From Kappaphycus alvarezii (Eukaryota > Rhodophyta > Florideophyceae > Gigartinales > Solieriaceae), in the NCBI GenBank assembly GCA_002205965.3, contig NADL03000530.1:1-64000 (forward strand): a stretch of DNA of 64,000 nt. The letters are read 5' to 3'. Under the pieces are notes generated by a model. That model saw only the letters and a program-made list of their open reading frames with translations. It did not search any database and had not been told where the DNA came from. The translations under genes and the position numbers were made by a program. This document shows positions 49,424-60,300 of the stretch, one piece after another (position 1 is the stretch's first letter; the number at the start of each line of letters is the position of its first letter).

Positions 49424-50793
49424 ATGCTATTTGAACAGCAACGCCATCATATCTACGAAGAATACATTCGTCGCGCTGCCGATGGAGAGAGCACAGACCA
49501 AAAATCGCTAGCAACATGGGCACAGAAACAATTTTCGATGACTAAAACCCCGAAACAGTCTACGATCTCCAGAATATTGAAAGACTTTTCAAACAAACGG
49601 GTGACAAAAAGGGTCGGAGTGCATAAACGCGATCGAACAGGGGCTAACCATGTGCTTGGGAAAGCACTATTTGGATGGGTTTGTGACCAGTACAATCAGC
49701 GTGTTTGTATCTCTAGAATTATGATTCGAACAAAGGCTCAAAAGCTTCAGGACCTAGCAAACACTACTTTGCCTGTGGAGAAACAATTTAATTTTAAATA
49801 TGGAACCGGATGGCTGTCGAGATTCCAAGCAAGATGGAATCTAAAGTGCCGCTGTACTGTAGGGGAGGCGGGTGATGCGGAGGATGCTGTGGTTGGTGCT
49901 GGAATGAAATCGTTAAGGGAATTGCTCTCGCTCTATGAAACTGCTGATATTTGGAACGCAGATGAATTCGGCTTTTTCTACAACATGCCTCGCGATAAGA
50001 CGATATCTGGAAAGCAGCTGCCTGGGCGGAAGAAGGAAAAGACCAGAATGACATGCTTTGCTTGTTGCAACGCAGATGGATCCATGAAGTACCCGATTAT
50101 GATTATCGGATATGCAAAACAACCGCGATGTTTCAACAAGAAATCTGGGGAGGAGTTTGGATTTGACTACCATTTCAACAAAAAGGCATGGATGACTTCG
50201 GACTTGTTTTTTGGGTGGCTGCAGCGCTTCAACAAATTTATTGAGTGTAATGTGAAACGAAGGGTTTTGTTACTTGTTGATAACTGCTCCGCACATGGGA
50301 CGATTGGCACACTGCCCCACCTGACTTTTGTGCATGTTGTATTTTTACCTTCAAATACCACTTCTAGACTACAGCCTTGTGATGCTGGAATTATTGCAGC
50401 TGTGAAGGTGGGGTTTCGTAAGTTGCAAATGGAACGGTTATTGGATTTTTAATCGACATCGAGCCTAAAAATATGTACAAACTGGACCAATTGACCTCAA
50501 TGAGGTGGTTGAAGACTATATGGAATAGTGTCCCCGCATCAACAATAGCAAATTGTTGCAACCACACAGTACTGTTGAGTGAAAGCTCGGTGGATGCAAT
50601 GGATGTAAGCGGTTTGGTTAACAATTGCGATAGTGTCTCCATTGAGTCTGCTACTGCCGCCATGGTGCCTGAGAACAACCGAATTGCCATATCGGAGTTT
50701 TTAAATCCGTCTGAAGAGGATGATGTATTCGAGGTTGTATCCGAAACGGATATTGTCTCCCAACTTGTTGCGGGAGTGTATAATGGGTTATAG
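49424..50793 (+). pseudogene. pogo-like transposase (CENP-B HTH plus DDE_1), one frameshift
   Basis: The preferred start is the ATG at 49424, just before the first DNA-binding helix; an upstream in-frame ATG at 49292 adds 44 doubtful residues. A Psq/CENP-B-type HTH comes first (KSLATWAQKQFSMTKTPKQS), then a second CENP-B HTH ending in GWLSRFQARWNLK. The catalytic Asp residues are in NADEFGF (codon 49961), LLLVDNCSAHG (codon 50279) and RLQPCDAG (codon 50381), giving a DD33D spacing. The frame stops at 50450 in a run of five Ts. One base out, the reading continues as IDIEPKNMYK with the family's WLKTIWNSVPASTIANC helix and an acidic tail to 50793. A single lost T would explain this, so the copy died recently compared with its host. 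Confidence 0.88.
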
Positions 50794-51137
50794 GGGGGTC
50801 AATCAATGGACACTACTCAGAGTTGTGAGGATGACAATTCTTTTCTGCCTTCTCTGAAGGAATAGGCAAAGTCTATATCAGTCGTTAAGTTGGTTGCCGG
50901 ATATGTTTTCCCTGAAGACAATGATATTACCAAGCACTTGAGGTTTATCCAGAATGAGTTGCGAAAGCGAAAGAGGGAGTCTCAAAAGCAGACGCGTATC
51001 CAGCCTTTCTTTAAATGATTGGTCAATAGTACACTCCAGTAAAGCTGTCTTTTGTGTCGTGGTGTTGGGAGAAGCTGTCAATGGCGGGTTCCAGCATAAG
51101 CGCATTTCCTGCCTATGGCGCATACGGGATAAGTCCA

Positions 51138-51168
51138 CCATCGATATGATTTTAAAGCTTAAAGACTG
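51138..51168 (-). repeat. Right TIR of the pogo-like element
   Basis: Ends ...TATGATTTTAAAGCTTAAAGACTG, followed by TA; inverse of the left TIR with the same outer eight bases. Confidence 0.8.
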
Positions 51169-51170
51169 TA

Positions 51171-51574
51171 TACTGAAAGTAGAAGCGGCAAAAAGTTATA
51201 GCAAACTCTTCTGAAGAATCCGAATATGTTGCGCTCGCAACTTGTGGAGAAGAAGTATCCTGGATAAAGAAAATCTTTCGGGAAATTTATTATCAAGCTC
51301 CTTGGACTACAGTTCGCCATTACTGATCAAATGTTACCAATTCAGACAGTACGGTGGTCATTTCAATGACTCCGGTAGATCATGTGATGCCCATGAACAA
51401 GCACATCGATTCAGGGTACAGAAGGTTAAAGAACTGATCCCCGATGCATTATTCAAGCTGAAGCACATTCTTTCTAATCACAACAAGGAGGATTTTCTAA
51501 CAAAGCCAATGAATAAAGACGCTTTGATTCTGATGATTCGCTTGCGGTACTTGGATAGCTACAGGACCTCTTAG
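51171..51574 (+). pseudogene. Copia RNase H, 3' part after the pogo insertion
   Basis: Directly after the pogo element the reading gives KRQKVIANSSEESEYVALA, the typical RNase H core of Copia with the Glu, then CGEEVSWIKKIFREIYYQAP. A later frame has MTPVDHVMPMNKHIDSGYRR, the conserved RTKHID-like block. It continues the fragment that stops at 48924. Two early stops (TGA and TAG where Trp-like codons are expected) and later shifts show decay. Confidence 0.75.
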
Positions 51575-51778
51575 TGGTCACCTCCTTGTTTTAATTTATT
51601 TTTTTAATGAGCTGTAGATGCTTAAAAAGGGCGAGAAAAATGCAGTCGCAGCAGAAGAAAAGCAAAAGAAGCAGTAGCAGATATACATTTCAACGCCAAA
51701 AGAAAAATGAGAAGCAGCAGAGCAAAATGTAACAGAGGTAGCTGCGTATCTCACTCGGAGGAGATGAGTCGTCCTTCC

Positions 51779-51785
51779 GAGGGGG
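51779..51785 (+). other. Polypurine tract of the Copia element
   Basis: GAGGGGG directly before the TG that opens the 3' LTR, the expected plus-strand primer site. Confidence 0.6.
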
Positions 51786-51787
51786 TG

Positions 51788-52401
51788 TGTCACGTTGAAA
51801 TTATTACAGTACAAAGAAAAGGACAAGTAAGTTACTGAGTTACGTTATTATCCTGGGTTGCACTCAAGCATAAGGAGGGGGGATGTGGGATGATTTAATA
51901 TTTGAGAGATATTGTCAGTTGTGGCCCGGAATATCCTGCAGGGTGACCAGTAGTACCTCTCAATTTTCCCTAAAAAGCCGGCTCAAGGCTGGCCAGTAGG
52001 TAAACTGGCAAAATGGGAATCCTATTTTGCGATTGGAAAGCCTCATGATGCGCAGATCCACCTACAGCTATAATGTAAAGCGCGCAGCCAAATTAGCGGC
52101 CACTACTCTGTTTTTGGAGTGAAATTCTCGTTTTTAACTTGGCTGGAGTAGCCAGGATACTAATTTTATCTTTTTGGCGCTCCTGTAGTACACTCATCAG
52201 GATATTGTACAGTATTTGGGCCTACCCTCAATCATCGAGAGTCAATATGCATTTCTCTCCTCTGGTAGACTATGGCACAGTATTCTAAGGCATAATTCTA
52301 ATGCAAGCCCCCACTGTAGGATTCACGCAGTATACAAAGGACACTCGAGTCCCCTCTGTGAAACCTTGGAGAACAACTTGCCCTCTTCCAAAATTCCTTT
52401 A
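51788..52401 (+). repeat. Copia 3' LTR (long form)
   Basis: Starts TGTCACGTTGAAATTATTAC (TGTGTCAC from 51786 is possible) and ends AATTCCTTTA. Its first 80 bp and last 205 bp match the 5' LTR; 51870-52194 have no counterpart there. Confidence 0.85.
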
Positions 52402-52406
52402 GATAT
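52402..52406. repeat. Target-site duplication GATAT, right copy (Copia)
   Basis: Exact copy of 43770-43774 directly after the 3' LTR. Confidence 0.85.
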
Positions 52407-53040
52407 CCCGAGGGAAGTGGTACGGTTTGATTCCGTTACAGTGCAGCGGTTGTGGGAATGCCCGTCATTGACGGAATTTACACTACGGTATACAGTAGTG
52501 TGATTCAAAACAGATTTTGTGATCCATTGGTGTGAAGTGTGGACGGTCCGAGCGAACCCCCAGCAAGTTTGCAGCGTATTTAAATCCAGAGATGAGGTGG
52601 AACGATACCGTTGCAAGACACTTTAATTGGTCAATATCGAATAAGATAGTTCTATTTAGAGACGCCTCGGTGTCCGAGATGATTACATAGTTACCTTAGT
52701 GGCCGAGTGAGTGCAATAACGGGGACTCAATAATTCTGACACCACCCTCGCTTCTCTCGTTCTACAGCTGACGGCTCATGCCGTATCTCGCCGTGCTTTG
52801 TCTCTCACATCACCTGATGCTTGAGTGACCCAGCTCGGTTTAGTGACCCTTTAATAAAAGCGTATGTTTGTTTGAATACAACCTTAAATTCAGTGTTTAA
52901 GCATGTCGAGTCCGGGCTCGGAAGCATAGCAGCAAATATAACGGCTGCAACCTCAGACGTACGGAAGTTTTGGCAGATGAGTAAATTATAAAAAAGTTTA
53001 CTGACGGTGATGCAGGAAAGCTCCCGGGTGGACTCACAAC
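52407..53040. other. Retroelement-like remnant, possibly solo LTR or Gypsy LTR end
   Basis: No coding sequence is seen. The first 40 bp resemble the left Gypsy LTR flank. Further on, TATTTAAATCC (52578) and, about 270 bp later, AATAAAAGC (52852) are spaced like the TATA box and poly(A) signal of an LTR. I found no second copy in the window, so this stays tentative. Confidence 0.3.
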
Positions 53041-53990
53041 GCCGCAATTATAGGGTAGCGGGCGCCAGTAAGACGGTCTTGGTGTGTTCAGACGGGGCCC
53101 TGGTTGTGTCCAATGCCAGCGTGAAGAAAGTCCACCCGAGCCATGGGTTCTGTACGAAGTAGTTGTGCCGGGCATGTGATGTTGCCTTGGCCCCATCGGC
53201 TACATTCGCGGCCACTTTGGGACTGGAAGCCGGGCGACAGAGGATGCACGACACGTATGGGCTGTGGGCCGTGACGTGATGCAAAAGGGGGGGTTGGAGA
53301 GGTGGCCGTGGGGAGAACCGGTGGTTGCACGAGAATTTCAGCGGGCCGCAGGGACGTAAGAATGACTGGATGGGGTGCCTCGATCGTTGTCGGCAGGCCC
53401 CAGGGGCGGAAGAGGTTGCGGGCCAGAGCATTCTAGACATTGTTTGGTTAGTAGATCACGCTGCAGTCAGTAGTGCAAATGGTAGCATGGCCGCCTTTGG
53501 GATCCATGACTGCATTGCACTTCCGGTTTCGACGAGGGCCGGTTTCATTGAAAAGAGAAAGTTACAGGTGCTGGCGCAGAACGTTTGGACCGTAAGGGAG
53601 ACGAGACGTGAAAGGAAGCGGAGGTGGGTTTAGCAAGGAAAGCTGATGTACCTGTGAAGTTACTGGGGGTTCTGTGGTGGATTGACAGAGGGGAATGGTC
53701 AAAAGAGCAGGGATGGGCTTGGTAAGAGGCCCGTTCCCAAAAACGAGTCTCGGGTACTCGTTGCTTTTCCTAAGACAGTATGAAGTAGATCGGCTCAGGA
53801 CGCCGCGGAATCGATATTTAAGAATTCGCACCGCAGGCGGTTGCTTGTTGGGCGGAGGGAGGGATATGAAGACCTGGAGTGGAAAACGGCCGAATAAGCG
53901 ACAGGAGGAACGGAGGTATCGGGGGCCGCGGAGGCGGCGCGAGGCGGCGTCGATGATACCAGTGGGCGTGTGAGGCATGGTGGGTGCTCG
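53041..53990. other. GC-rich island, coding status unclear
   Basis: Composition changes abruptly to the level of the left gene island. Open frames exist on both strands (53048-53440 and 53562-53978 minus; 53325-53633 and 53695-53973 plus). None matches a family I recognise, and a spliced gene is possible. Arg/Pro richness on one strand and the complementary pattern on the other argue that most frames are compositional. Confidence 0.4.
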
Positions 53991-54198
53991 AGATCCCTTG
54001 GAATCCTTGGCCGCAATCTGGGAGCGTTAGGCGAGTTCAAGCATCGGCATGCCCTGCGTCACCGCTCCAAAGCATTGAACCTCTGTTCAACATCTTATCG
54101 ACAGTCGGTGTTGTGAACGGCCGACGACAATATTCAACCACAGTTTTACACGTGTATATAACTGCAGAATACCACGGTCGTCGCAGGGGATGGATGGG

Positions 54199-54232
54199 AA
54201 TACTGCACAGTACTGTACAGTACTGCATATTG
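54199..54232. repeat. GTACTGTACAGTAC repeat, small copy
   Basis: ATACTGCACAGTACTGTACAGTACTGCATAT, the same unit as clusters A and B, just beyond the 3' end of the non-LTR element. Confidence 0.8.
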
Positions 54233-54333
54233 AGGAATGAATCCCTCATCGAGACCAATTTACCGGAATCGTTTACTTCGTCTTTTATCATTGGTGTACA
54301 GTCCAAATGTGCAACGTTGCAAAGTACTTCAAA

Positions 54334-56398
54334 TTAAGTTGGAATTGGATGACTAAGCTCTGCGTGTTGCGGTGCGCGACAAATTACGGATGCTGCACAT
54401 GTTGACCAGATTGAGTAGCTAAGCTTCTGATACAGGCGAGTCTTCACTCCCCCAGTCGAGCATCCGCTACGAGACGCTACTGCTGCCGCGTATGTCTCTA
54501 TAACCTTGGATATTTCTAAAGAGGGTGTTCCTAACGAGTCGAAGGCTAGTGGTACAAAATCCCATCCTAGCCTTGATCGTCCCGGCATTGCCTCGCCTGG
54601 AATCGCTGCCACTTTCGTAGCTAAGTCTCTCTTCTTCCGCTTTCCTGCTGCGTTTGCAACAGCTCGCGCTTCTCGTGCTGCCATTGACTTATAGCTCTCT
54701 TGGAACGGGGATGATACAGTCACGTCATACGCCACTGGGAGAGGGGACTGGGTGTTTGTTGCATCAGACCTTGGGTACACCAGAATGTCCGCGGGTCGCG
54801 CGTTCAGTCCAGGAAGTAGGTACTTCACTTCGTATTGAGCGCTGACTCCTGCTGCCTTGAACAGCTCTCGGCCAAGTACCTTTACCACCGCTGTGTGACG
54901 ATTGGTCCATCCGAGACCTTTGTTGCATAGGTCTGCTGCATGGTCTCCTAGAGCGTCCATGGGCCTGTGGCACTCCGCGCACCGCAGCGGAGCAGTGTCA
55001 TCAAATACGGGCACTCCCAGATGGCGACGGAGCATTACTGTCCACATCTCGTCGTACGTTCGGTTGACCGCAGACGGATGCGCAGTCAGGAACGCTGCTG
55101 CAGTCGTCCCCATGTATGCTTGGCGGCGAATCCTTCGCCGAATATCTTCTTCCGAGTGCGTTGCGGGGTTGGGGAATCTCGCCCATTCTTCATCCTTCCA
55201 GAAGGACTTTGCTGCCGACTCGCACCAGGCTCGATGTAGAACGTTGTGTGGATTATCGGGCTTGGCAGCAAGGCTGGCCGCTGTCAGTGCTTCTGGAAGA
55301 CTGCCTTGTTCGTTCGGAAAGGATGCTTGGAGTTGTCGTACAAAGTCCCGAAGGTGTCCATCCGCTTCCGCGTACCTATACTCACGGTGTTCTAACGAGA
55401 TCGGGCTCGTCAGGGCATCGCAGTTGCTCGGCTTCAATAATGCTCGCCGCATACGCTGCGATATTGAGCGTCGCAACAGGTGTTAAGCCATGGCCGCCAT
55501 ATCGCAGAGGTAAGGATACCTGCTGTCGAACTGCACCGGTCATCGGCACATTATTGGAGCGCGAGTAGAATTCCAACTGTTCTTCATCAAATCTCATTGC
55601 AATGGCAGTGGACACATCCGGCGGCGTTAGCTTCATCACATGTTGAAGCTTGCATGCCGAGGCACATACTCGGTGAAGATGAAACCGAGTACGAGCGTCT
55701 CCGATACCGTCGATCAGCGATAAAGTGTTCTTACAGCCGCTGATTTTCTCAGTGAGAAAGTTTTCCATGAATTGGGGCGTTCCAATCGAGGCGCCGAGGA
55801 GGTCGATGCCTTCAGTGGAAAAGTTATCTGTAGGGAAGCGGTGCAATAGTGGCGATGTACGGTTGTCAGGCTGGCGCGGCCAGAAGAGACGTGTTTTCGC
55901 CGGGTTCAAATGCAATCCGTGATCGGGTCCCCTGACACTGAGGATCTGGATTGCTTTGTCGAGCTCCGTATGAGTGCCTATGAGGGTGCAGTCATCGGCA
56001 TACCATCTGTGTAGACTGAGCTGAGTTCGCCCCGCAATTTCTGTTGCTAATGGATGCACTACAAGGGAGAACATGAGCATACTTGCCGGGTCCCCTTGTT
56101 GCATCCCTTCTTGGCTAGGGATGTCTTGTGCAGACGCCACAGGCAGAATTAGCGAAGGCTTGTTGCGAGCGTACACCATGTTCAGAAAACGACATAGCGA
56201 TGGTACCTTGGTCGGCAGCAAGTTTATCATGCGCTGTCTGGAGAACCGATTGAAGGCATTATGTGCATCTACGGACACTAGTGCGTACTCTTCCTTGGAA
56301 TCGTTTTCGGTAGTCAAATTTACAAAACTTTTAGAATTATCTTCAGTAAAACCCTTAGGAATGCCCTCTACTTTACAGTACTGTACTGTACAGTACAA
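54334..56398 (-). pseudogene. 5'-truncated non-LTR retrotransposon: RT plus restriction-like endonuclease
   Basis: The first part (56398-55382) holds reverse-transcriptase motif A (LVSVDAHNAFNRFSRQR), motif B (GMQQGDPASMLMFSLVVHPL) and the catalytic WYADDCTLIG (YADD at 56002-55991), then the thumb and a PLRYGGHGL block. The second part (55476-54334) continues in another frame: a zinc-binding CAECHRPMDALGDHAADLC, then a PD-(D/E)XK-like core with YEVKYLL, ARPADILVYP and VAYDVTVSSPF. These are the usual order for elements that combine RT with a restriction-like endonuclease for target-primed insertion. One frameshift near 55390-55470 joins the parts. RT motifs before A are missing: coding stops at a GTAC repeat cluster. 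The 5' truncation fits abortive reverse transcription or later breakage. The small GTAC repeat downstream means both flanks carry this repeat. Confidence 0.85.
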
Positions 56399-56530
56399 TA
56401 CTGTATGCTACCGTACTGTATTGCACAATATGTTGAAACTACTGCAAAATATGTACTGTGCTGTACTGTACTCTTGGATTGTCAGTGAATAAAACGAAGC
56501 ACACGTACTGTACTGTACAGTACTGTAGTT
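56376..56530. repeat. GTACTGTACAGTAC palindromic repeat cluster F
   Basis: Three blocks: 56376-56435 (TTTACAGTACTGTACTGTAC and onwards), 56452-56472 and 56505-56527. The first overlaps the truncated start of the reverse-transcriptase relic. Confidence 0.85.
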
Positions 56531-56531
56531 C

Positions 56532-56616
56532 AAGAAGTTTAATGCATTCAGTATAACCCATTTTGGCTTCTTGGCTCACATTATTACCAGTAGATACTGA
56601 ACGCATTAAACTTCTT
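56532..56616. repeat. 85-bp hairpin element (MITE-like) with the 8.4-kb element's ends
   Basis: Arms 56532-56554 and 56594-56616 are inverted copies, 22 of 23 bases identical (AAGAAGTTTAATGC-TTCAGTAT), around a 39-bp centre. The arms equal the first part of the TIRs at 15021 and 23421. This fits a miniature non-autonomous derivative. No clear target duplication was seen. Confidence 0.75.
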
Positions 56617-59600
56617 TCTTATAAAATCTTGTAAACTACAAATACTGTCAACCTTATTTAAGGCACCAGTGCTATTATTTTCAAAAAAGCATGTCTTCCT
56701 GGAACTATTTTAGAAGACAGCCAGCCAAAAAAAATATATATTCCTCCTTACTAAGGAACGATAAATTATTGCTTTGTGGTTTCGAGTGCATTTTAAGCCA
56801 AGTTTTGATTGACGTCTTGCACTGTAGACCAAAATGATGATGTTGTTGTAGAAAAAGAATGATACTGTCGCTGTAAAAATGAATGATACTTTTGCAGTAG
56901 AAAAAAATGATATTATAATATGTATGATTCCTGTATGATATCGGCTGCATCACTTATGGGCTCAAGTATTGGCAACAGACCCGCCTCACTCCCTCCCCTA
57001 CAAGTATTTACTGCACATGATCTGTTGATGGACTCGCATCACATCTGGATTGCTAACCCCGACAGTGCTGTAATGCATTCTCCACGAAAGCAAGTGATGA
57101 GCTTTCGCATCAGATACTTTTCAGCGTGATGGTGCATTTCATCGATTAAGTGTTATCATGCGTAGTAGGCATATCTTCCACCTTTCTAGCGATACTGCAT
57201 TCCTGGCTTACATTCCAGAATATCAGTCTAATGACACATCTCGTGCGTCGCAAACCTTTTTATCGAGATTACGGTACTCTTGATGGATTTCCTAACGATG
57301 TTCCACTACCCCTTGTCATATGGCTATCGAACTTTTTAGAGTTATAGCTAGGCCCTCTGCTTCCATTATATTTTCTAAGGCCAGTCCAACAATACTTGCT
57401 ACGTGCCAATGGAGATTTAGATGTGAACCGTTACCGAAAGCAACACCTAAGTGCTTTCAGCACTGCAGTGTACTGCTACCACGACCGCCTCGTACTACGA
57501 TACCAAGTCTGAAGCTTCCGTTTGGGACAAGCGGGAAAAATAGTTTCTTTGAGGGAATGAGAGTTCATGGGACTCTCAACTATCGCACCACTCGCAGTAG
57601 ACCACCAATATTTACCCCCTTTCTTTGAGGTAATTTTGTTCCATATCTCTGAAATAACGGTTTCCCAGTCCACATGTGATCCTATCACTTGCAAACCTAA
57701 CGCTCTTGCAATGCCAGTAGTCACGCTTTACTTGCAGTTCTTCAGCCTCACGCTGACTACGCTATGACACGTCTCTTTAATCTATAAAAATGCAGTTCCG
57801 CCAAATTAAATGAAACGCTGTGAATCATGATCAACTACGCAGTCCAATGTTTCAAACTCATAGGACGTCATTGCTTTTCAATCTCTCCCTTTACATGCCC
57901 TTCTCTTGACTCCATGAGCTTCATATAACCCCTCATTCATCTTTATTGAGTAATTAACGTCCAATCTAAGTATCATATCGTCCAGGATCGACGTAAATCT
58001 TTAATACAAGACATACTAGCCCCAGGTCCTTTCGGATATATCCAGTGCTCCTAGTCTCATCCTCACGGAGACCGTATTAGACAGTGACGCGTTGTTGAAA
58101 AAGCAACAACGGAAGATCTCAGCAATGGCTGCTTACTAGTCCTTCACATGTTATAGTAAGCGAAGAGATGTTATTTACTCATTACTCACCTAAACAGTTG
58201 TCCAAGATACTTGACTTCGCACCACTGATGCCGATGCTAATCGGATAACGAGTGAGATCAAGGATAGTAATCCGTAGGTGGTATGAGAAGCGAGAGAGGG
58301 TCCTCACAAAGATCGGTACCGTTCGCCATTAAAAACACCAACTGCTGATGATTAGTGCACTTTTCCAGTTTGTCAAAACCAAATGAAAATTGGTGCTGAT
58401 CCTAGAGGAGCTGTTACACAAACTCTCTTATTCGGCCTTGTCGATCGGTTTTGGTGAGAAGTGGAAGTCCATGGAAAGTCACTGAGCGCAACAGTTTCGT
58501 CGATGGGTGTATCCAAAATGATAATCGCAGGTATGACTGCTGTAATGGAATGTGATGAGGTATACAACCTTCTGGTGGAAAATGTCGCTGCCTGATCAAC
58601 TTTCTTGCATTCTGGAATATAGATGAGTGCGGTGGATTTTGTCGAGGGACATACTGTCGATGATACTACCTGTGAACAATACCCATACTATGAACCTTGG
58701 CTGCATGCTAGCGCATTTGAACAATACTGAACTGCATAATCAGATTCGATACTCGTGATTCTGCTAAACTAGTATGCTTTCGGCGTAGCTTTGTTCACAG
58801 TTCCATAGTGGTTTGTACATAATTTGCCGGGTCAAAAAGCATCTGCAGATTTAGTAGCTTAAGACCGATGGGGCGGGAAATAGAGACGAGGCCGCAGGGT
58901 TTAGCGGCTTTGAGGAAGAAATTTGTACATTTTGACTGCATACCATAGGCAGAAACAGACGGGAACTGGGGCCAACGCGTTTTGCAATTCCTTGCTATGT
59001 TGGTTGTAGCAGATGGGCCATGTTGCAAAGAGCTAAATCCTGCCTAGTCGTTCTTGAGACAATCTTTAGAGCTCCAATTCATCTGAAGTCCTATGTCTTC
59101 GAAGTATTTATCCTAGATTTCTGTTTAGATTTTCTCAAAGTTCGAGATCACTAGAGCCACCCCTCTTCTGAGCGCTAAGCTGAGAGAAAGTGGATGTGAT
59201 CGTCTGGACTGGCAAGAAAGAATATCTTTAGGGAACGGCGGATATTGTTGAATAATATAAACCAGGTACATATTTTTTTCTTTTAATCTTTGAGCAGTTG
59301 TGCACCGAAACAATAGGGAAGTGTAAAAAGCAGATGTAACTGGCCGATCAATACAACCCCCAAGTAAAAGTCCCCTACAGCACCAGTGCTGATAGGAGCG
59401 TATTGCAGTGCACAGTGCTGATTGGCGGAGCTGATGTGGACACTGATTTAGCATCTCGCTTTGCGGTTATGAAATTCTAAACAGAAGGATTCGAGTTCTT
59501 TCCTGCTGATGCAATTCACAAAGAGCCATGATGTTTTTCATGGTAAGTGACATAGATAGTGGAATTAGGAACTTGGAATGTTGGACGCTAGGTCGACCTT

Positions 59601-60300
59601 GCGGTATTCGAAATGCTTGAAAATGAAAAGGGTGGACAGTGAGTCAAGAATGGTTCTAGTATATCTATAGGGATAAGCTTATAGAATAAGAAAGGGCAAG
59701 GTAACTAACTTTCGCAAGGTCAGTGTTTATGGGGCATCCCATAACTGTCTAAACGTGAGCGTAGTACATTACTGTAAGAAAACGTTAGGTTTGTAATGGA
59801 TTCACAAGACTTCATTGGAGGTGCATCAGCTTTAGTACACAGTTTACGCATCTTGTCTAGCATCGCTTCGGACTCTAAGCGTCTAACCTCTCACTTCTGC
59901 ATAAGAGCAAGGAGGAGGAGTGCCTCATCATATATCTGCTGCGCATTGTTACGCAGTCTTAAAAGTTAGCACGTTTTCCTTCGAGGTTTTCGCAGGGAAT
60001 AACTAATTGTCGCGCTTTAGCTAATAGCCTTTGCTAAATGACTTTTTCCAGTAATTAAAAGGGGAAAGCGGGATTCATTTACTGTAAGTGAGATGTTTGC
60101 CAAAACCCGCAGCGTGGCTGGTAAGGCAGTGTACTGTAAAGTTCCTTGCTGTAGAAAGCTATTTTAATAATCAATTAAAATAAGTACAGCGTTTGGACTC
60201 GACTACTACTGTAAGTAATGCAAAACAGCAACTCTCATGAAATTCCCAGTTGCACCACGCACCGTAGGTCCATTTGCGGCTAGTGTTAGTTGTCCAAACA
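56617..60300. other. Intergenic, no recognisable gene
   Basis: Short frames only. The 57.0-57.8 kb part has a more balanced composition and reads like worn coding sequence (57320-57628 plus), but I cannot assign it. A minus-strand frame at 58795-59028 was considered as hAT and rejected. Confidence 0.4.

Larger units (their letters stand above)
48925..51168 (+). mobile_element. pogo/Tigger-like DNA transposon nested in the Copia element
   Basis: The left end reads CAGTCTTTCCCAGTTAAAAT and the right end, on the opposite strand, CAGTCTTTAAGCTTTAAAAT; both continue with CATA-CG. Each is flanked by TA (48923-48924 and 51169-51170), the target duplication of the Tc1/mariner/pogo superfamily. The 2244-bp element carries one transposase gene of the CENP-B/DDE_1 type with one frameshift. 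It lies in the same orientation as its host. Removing it together with one TA restores the host RNase H frame locally. Confidence 0.9.
43775..52401 (+). mobile_element. Ty1/Copia-type LTR retrotransposon hosting a pogo insertion
   Basis: Both ends are LTRs beginning TGTCAC, and the whole is flanked by the same 5-bp duplication, GATAT, so the borders are well fixed. Coding relics lie on the plus strand in the Copia order gag, integrase, reverse transcriptase, RNase H. A 2.24-kb pogo-like transposon is inserted in RNase H; without it and its TA duplication the element is about 6.4 kb. The two LTRs have different lengths (267 and 614 bp). All coding frames are interrupted by stops and shifts, so the element cannot move by itself. 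Confidence 0.88.

Noticed and set aside
58795..59028. Minus-strand frame resembling part of a hAT (DUF659) transposase (NIARNCKTRWPQF...)
   Set aside because: The neighbouring candidate segment at 58373-58599 lies in the wrong order for a hAT gene, and no catalytic or BED zinc-finger motif is seen.
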